Shown here piece by piece: positions 5,171 through 6,335 of a stretch of DNA of 6,335 bases; position 1 is the first letter of the stretch; every line of letters begins with the position of its first letter. Position numbers and translations under genes: made by a program. This DNA is from Gammaproteobacteria bacterium (GTDB lineage: Bacteria > Pseudomonadota > Gammaproteobacteria > Pseudomonadales > Azotimanducaceae), in NCBI GenBank assembly GCA_030432795.1, contig JAUILW010000200.1:1-6335 (forward strand). The letters are read 5' to 3'. The notes beneath the pieces are model-generated. The model worked only from the letters and a program-made list of their open reading frames with translations, was not told the DNA's origin and did not search any database.

Positions 5171-6304
5171 ATGGGACCACTACAGGGCCTGAAAGTCATC
5201 GAGCTGCAGGGCATCGGCCCGGGGCCGTTCTGCTGCATGATGCTTGCGGACATGGGCGCAGAGATCATCCGTGTGGACCGCGCGGCATCCGTCGGCCAGG
5301 CGGCACAGGCATCGGATGTGCTGGCACGCGGTCGCAAGAGCGTCGCGGTCGACCTCAAGAGCCCGGACGGCGTGGAAACCGTCCTTAAGCTGGTGGAAGG
5401 CGCAGATGTTCTGGTGGAAGGATTCCGTCCGGGGGTTACCGAGCGCCTCGGACTCGGGCCGGATGATTGTCTGGCGCGTAACCCCAGGCTCATCTACGGC
5501 CGCATGACCGGCTGGGGGCAAACCGGTCCGTTGGCGCAGGTGGCCGGCCACGACATCAACTACATCTCGCTCACCGGTGCGCTGCACGCCATCGGCGGCA
5601 GCGACGCCCCCACCCCGCCATTGAATCTGGTCGGCGATTTCGGCGGCGGCGGTATGCTGTTGGCGTTCGGCATTGCCGCAGCGCTTTTTGAGACCGCCCG
5701 CAGCGGCAAAGGTCAGGTGATCGACGCGGCCATGACCGACGGATCCGCACTGTTGATGAACTCCATCTATGGCCTTGCGAGTCAGGGCCACTGGAAGCCG
5801 GAACGGGCTGCCAATCTGCTCGACGGCGGTGCGCACTTCTACGGCACCTATGCCACCAAAGACGGCAAGCACATCTCCATCGGTTCGCTGGAAAAACAGT
5901 TCTACGCACTGCTTCTGGAAAAATCCGGCCTTGGCGAAGACCCGGACCTTGCCCGGCAGATGGATCGAGAGAAATGGCCGGAAACCCATGCCAAGCTCGA
6001 AAAGATCTTCGCCAGCAAAACCCGAGACGAATGGGATGCCATCATGTACGGCACGGACATCTGCTACGCGCCCGTCCTGTCGTTCGAAGAGGCTCAAGCG
6101 AACGACCACAATGTCGCCCGCAACACGTTCACGAACGTCGCCGGCATCGTGCAGGCGTCACCTGCTCCCCGCTTCAGCCGTACCGCACCCGAAATGCCGG
6201 ATGCTGCGGTGGCACCTGGTGCGCATACCGACGAGGTACTCTCCTCTGCCGGATTGACGGGCGATGAGATCGCCGCGCTGCGCGCCAGCGGGGCGGTTGC
6301 GTGA
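5171..6304 (+). CDS. Alpha-methylacyl-CoA racemase-like CaiB/BaiF (family III CoA transferase fold) protein
   Basis: This encodes a 377-residue protein of the CaiB/BaiF family. It most resembles alpha-methylacyl-CoA racemase (AMACR/MCR), which interconverts 2R- and 2S-methylacyl-CoA esters so that branched fatty acids and sterol side chains can enter beta-oxidation. The N-terminus PLQGLKVIELQGIGPGPFCC matches the racemase subgroup. The catalytic residues known from the mycobacterial racemase appear at near-identical numbers: H127 in AGHDINY, D156 in VGDFGGGG and E241 in SLEKQFY. The racemase-type H/D/E set, instead of the single nucleophilic aspartate context of true CoA transferases, favours racemase. 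Length is normal. Translation is driven by AAAGGAGG 6 nt before the ATG. It probably shares a transcript with the LLM oxidoreductase, and its TGA overlaps a possible next start (GTGA at 6301). The acyl-CoA substrate is not known. Confidence 0.92.
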   Translation: MGPLQGLKVIELQGIGPGPFCCMMLADMGAEIIRVDRAASVGQAAQASDVLARGRKSVAVDLKSPDGVETVLKLVEGADVLVEGFRPGVTERLGLGPDDCLARNPRLIYGRMTGWGQTGPLAQVAGHDINYISLTGALHAIGGSDAPTPPLNLVGDFGGGGMLLAFGIAAALFETARSGKGQVIDAAMTDGSALLMNSIYGLASQGHWKPERAANLLDGGAHFYGTYATKDGKHISIGSLEKQFYALLLEKSGLGEDPDLARQMDREKWPETHAKLEKIFASKTRDEWDAIMYGTDICYAPVLSFEEAQANDHNVARNTFTNVAGIVQASPAPRFSRTAPEMPDAAVAPGAHTDEVLSSAGLTGDEIAALRASGAVA

Positions 6305-6335
6305 GATTGACGGTAATGGCCGCTGCGCTGCTGCT
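6301..6335 (+). CDS. Possible start of a further operon gene with signal-peptide-like N-terminus, 5' fragment
   Basis: A GTG at 6301 overlaps the racemase stop as GTGA and opens a frame that stays open to the right edge, reading MRLTVMAAALL. A second in-frame ATG lies at 6316. The one basic residue followed by a hydrophobic run looks like the beginning of a signal peptide or membrane anchor, and the 4-nt overlap is typical of coupled genes. Only 11 codons are visible and no separate ribosome-binding site is seen, so this is tentative. Confidence 0.35.
   Translation, partial: MRLTVMAAALL

Noticed and set aside
5180..6109. Minus-strand frame of 309 codons opposite the racemase-like gene.
   Set aside because: The plus strand has a strong ribosome-binding site and the H/D/E catalytic residues; the antisense frame is a codon-bias artefact.

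Overview
The window looks like a chromosomal segment of a GC-rich proteobacterium, most likely a gammaproteobacterium. The genes are about 60-63% GC, Shine-Dalgarno sites are canonical, and the gene families are typical of marine or environmental gammaproteobacteria: a DUF2868-like membrane protein, a MelB-type transporter, a PduO-type cobalamin adenosyltransferase, an LLM-class flavin oxidoreductase and an alpha-methylacyl-CoA racemase-like CaiB/BaiF protein. The exact taxon cannot be fixed from sequence alone. No rRNA, tRNA, CRISPR array, insertion sequence, integrase or replication gene was seen.

Layout from left to right. (1) Positions 1-855, minus strand: the 5' 285 codons of a membrane protein resembling DUF2868, running off the left edge. 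It is one uninterrupted frame, not a broken gene. (2) Positions 856-1216: an intergenic stretch with a strikingly AT-rich core (about 911-1080) that carries short repeats at 30-bp and 60-bp spacing, a small hairpin, candidate promoters in both directions and a perfect 6-bp inverted repeat just before the next gene. (3) Positions 1217 (or 1136)-2148, plus strand: a two-gene cassette with an ATGA overlap. It encodes a small ParA/ParF-type ATPase and a 92-residue protein with a basic tail and a ribbon-helix-helix domain, the same architecture as the ParF-ParG (type Ib) plasmid partition pair. (4) Positions 2190-3632, plus: a 12-helix MFS_2/GPH (MelB-like) transporter. (5) Positions 3646-4194, minus: corrinoid (cob(I)alamin) adenosyltransferase, convergent with the transporter across a 13-nt gap with a hairpin at the transporter stop codon. 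(6) Positions 4306-6304, plus: an LLM-class oxidoreductase and an alpha-methylacyl-CoA racemase-like protein, 22 nt apart and probably one operon. A third coupled gene with a signal-peptide-like start may begin at 6301 and leave the window.

The metabolic genes suggest uptake and CoA-dependent breakdown of organic substrates such as branched or sterol side-chain acyl-CoAs, but the substrate cannot be read from the sequence. The most unusual item is the ParA-RHH cassette with its AT-rich, periodically repeated upstream region. It has the full form of a minimal partition module (ATPase, DNA-binding adaptor, candidate centromere/operator) yet sits among ordinary chromosomal genes, with no replication or integration gene in view. 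It could be a relic of an integrated plasmid or element, or a chromosomal ParA system positioning an unknown cargo.
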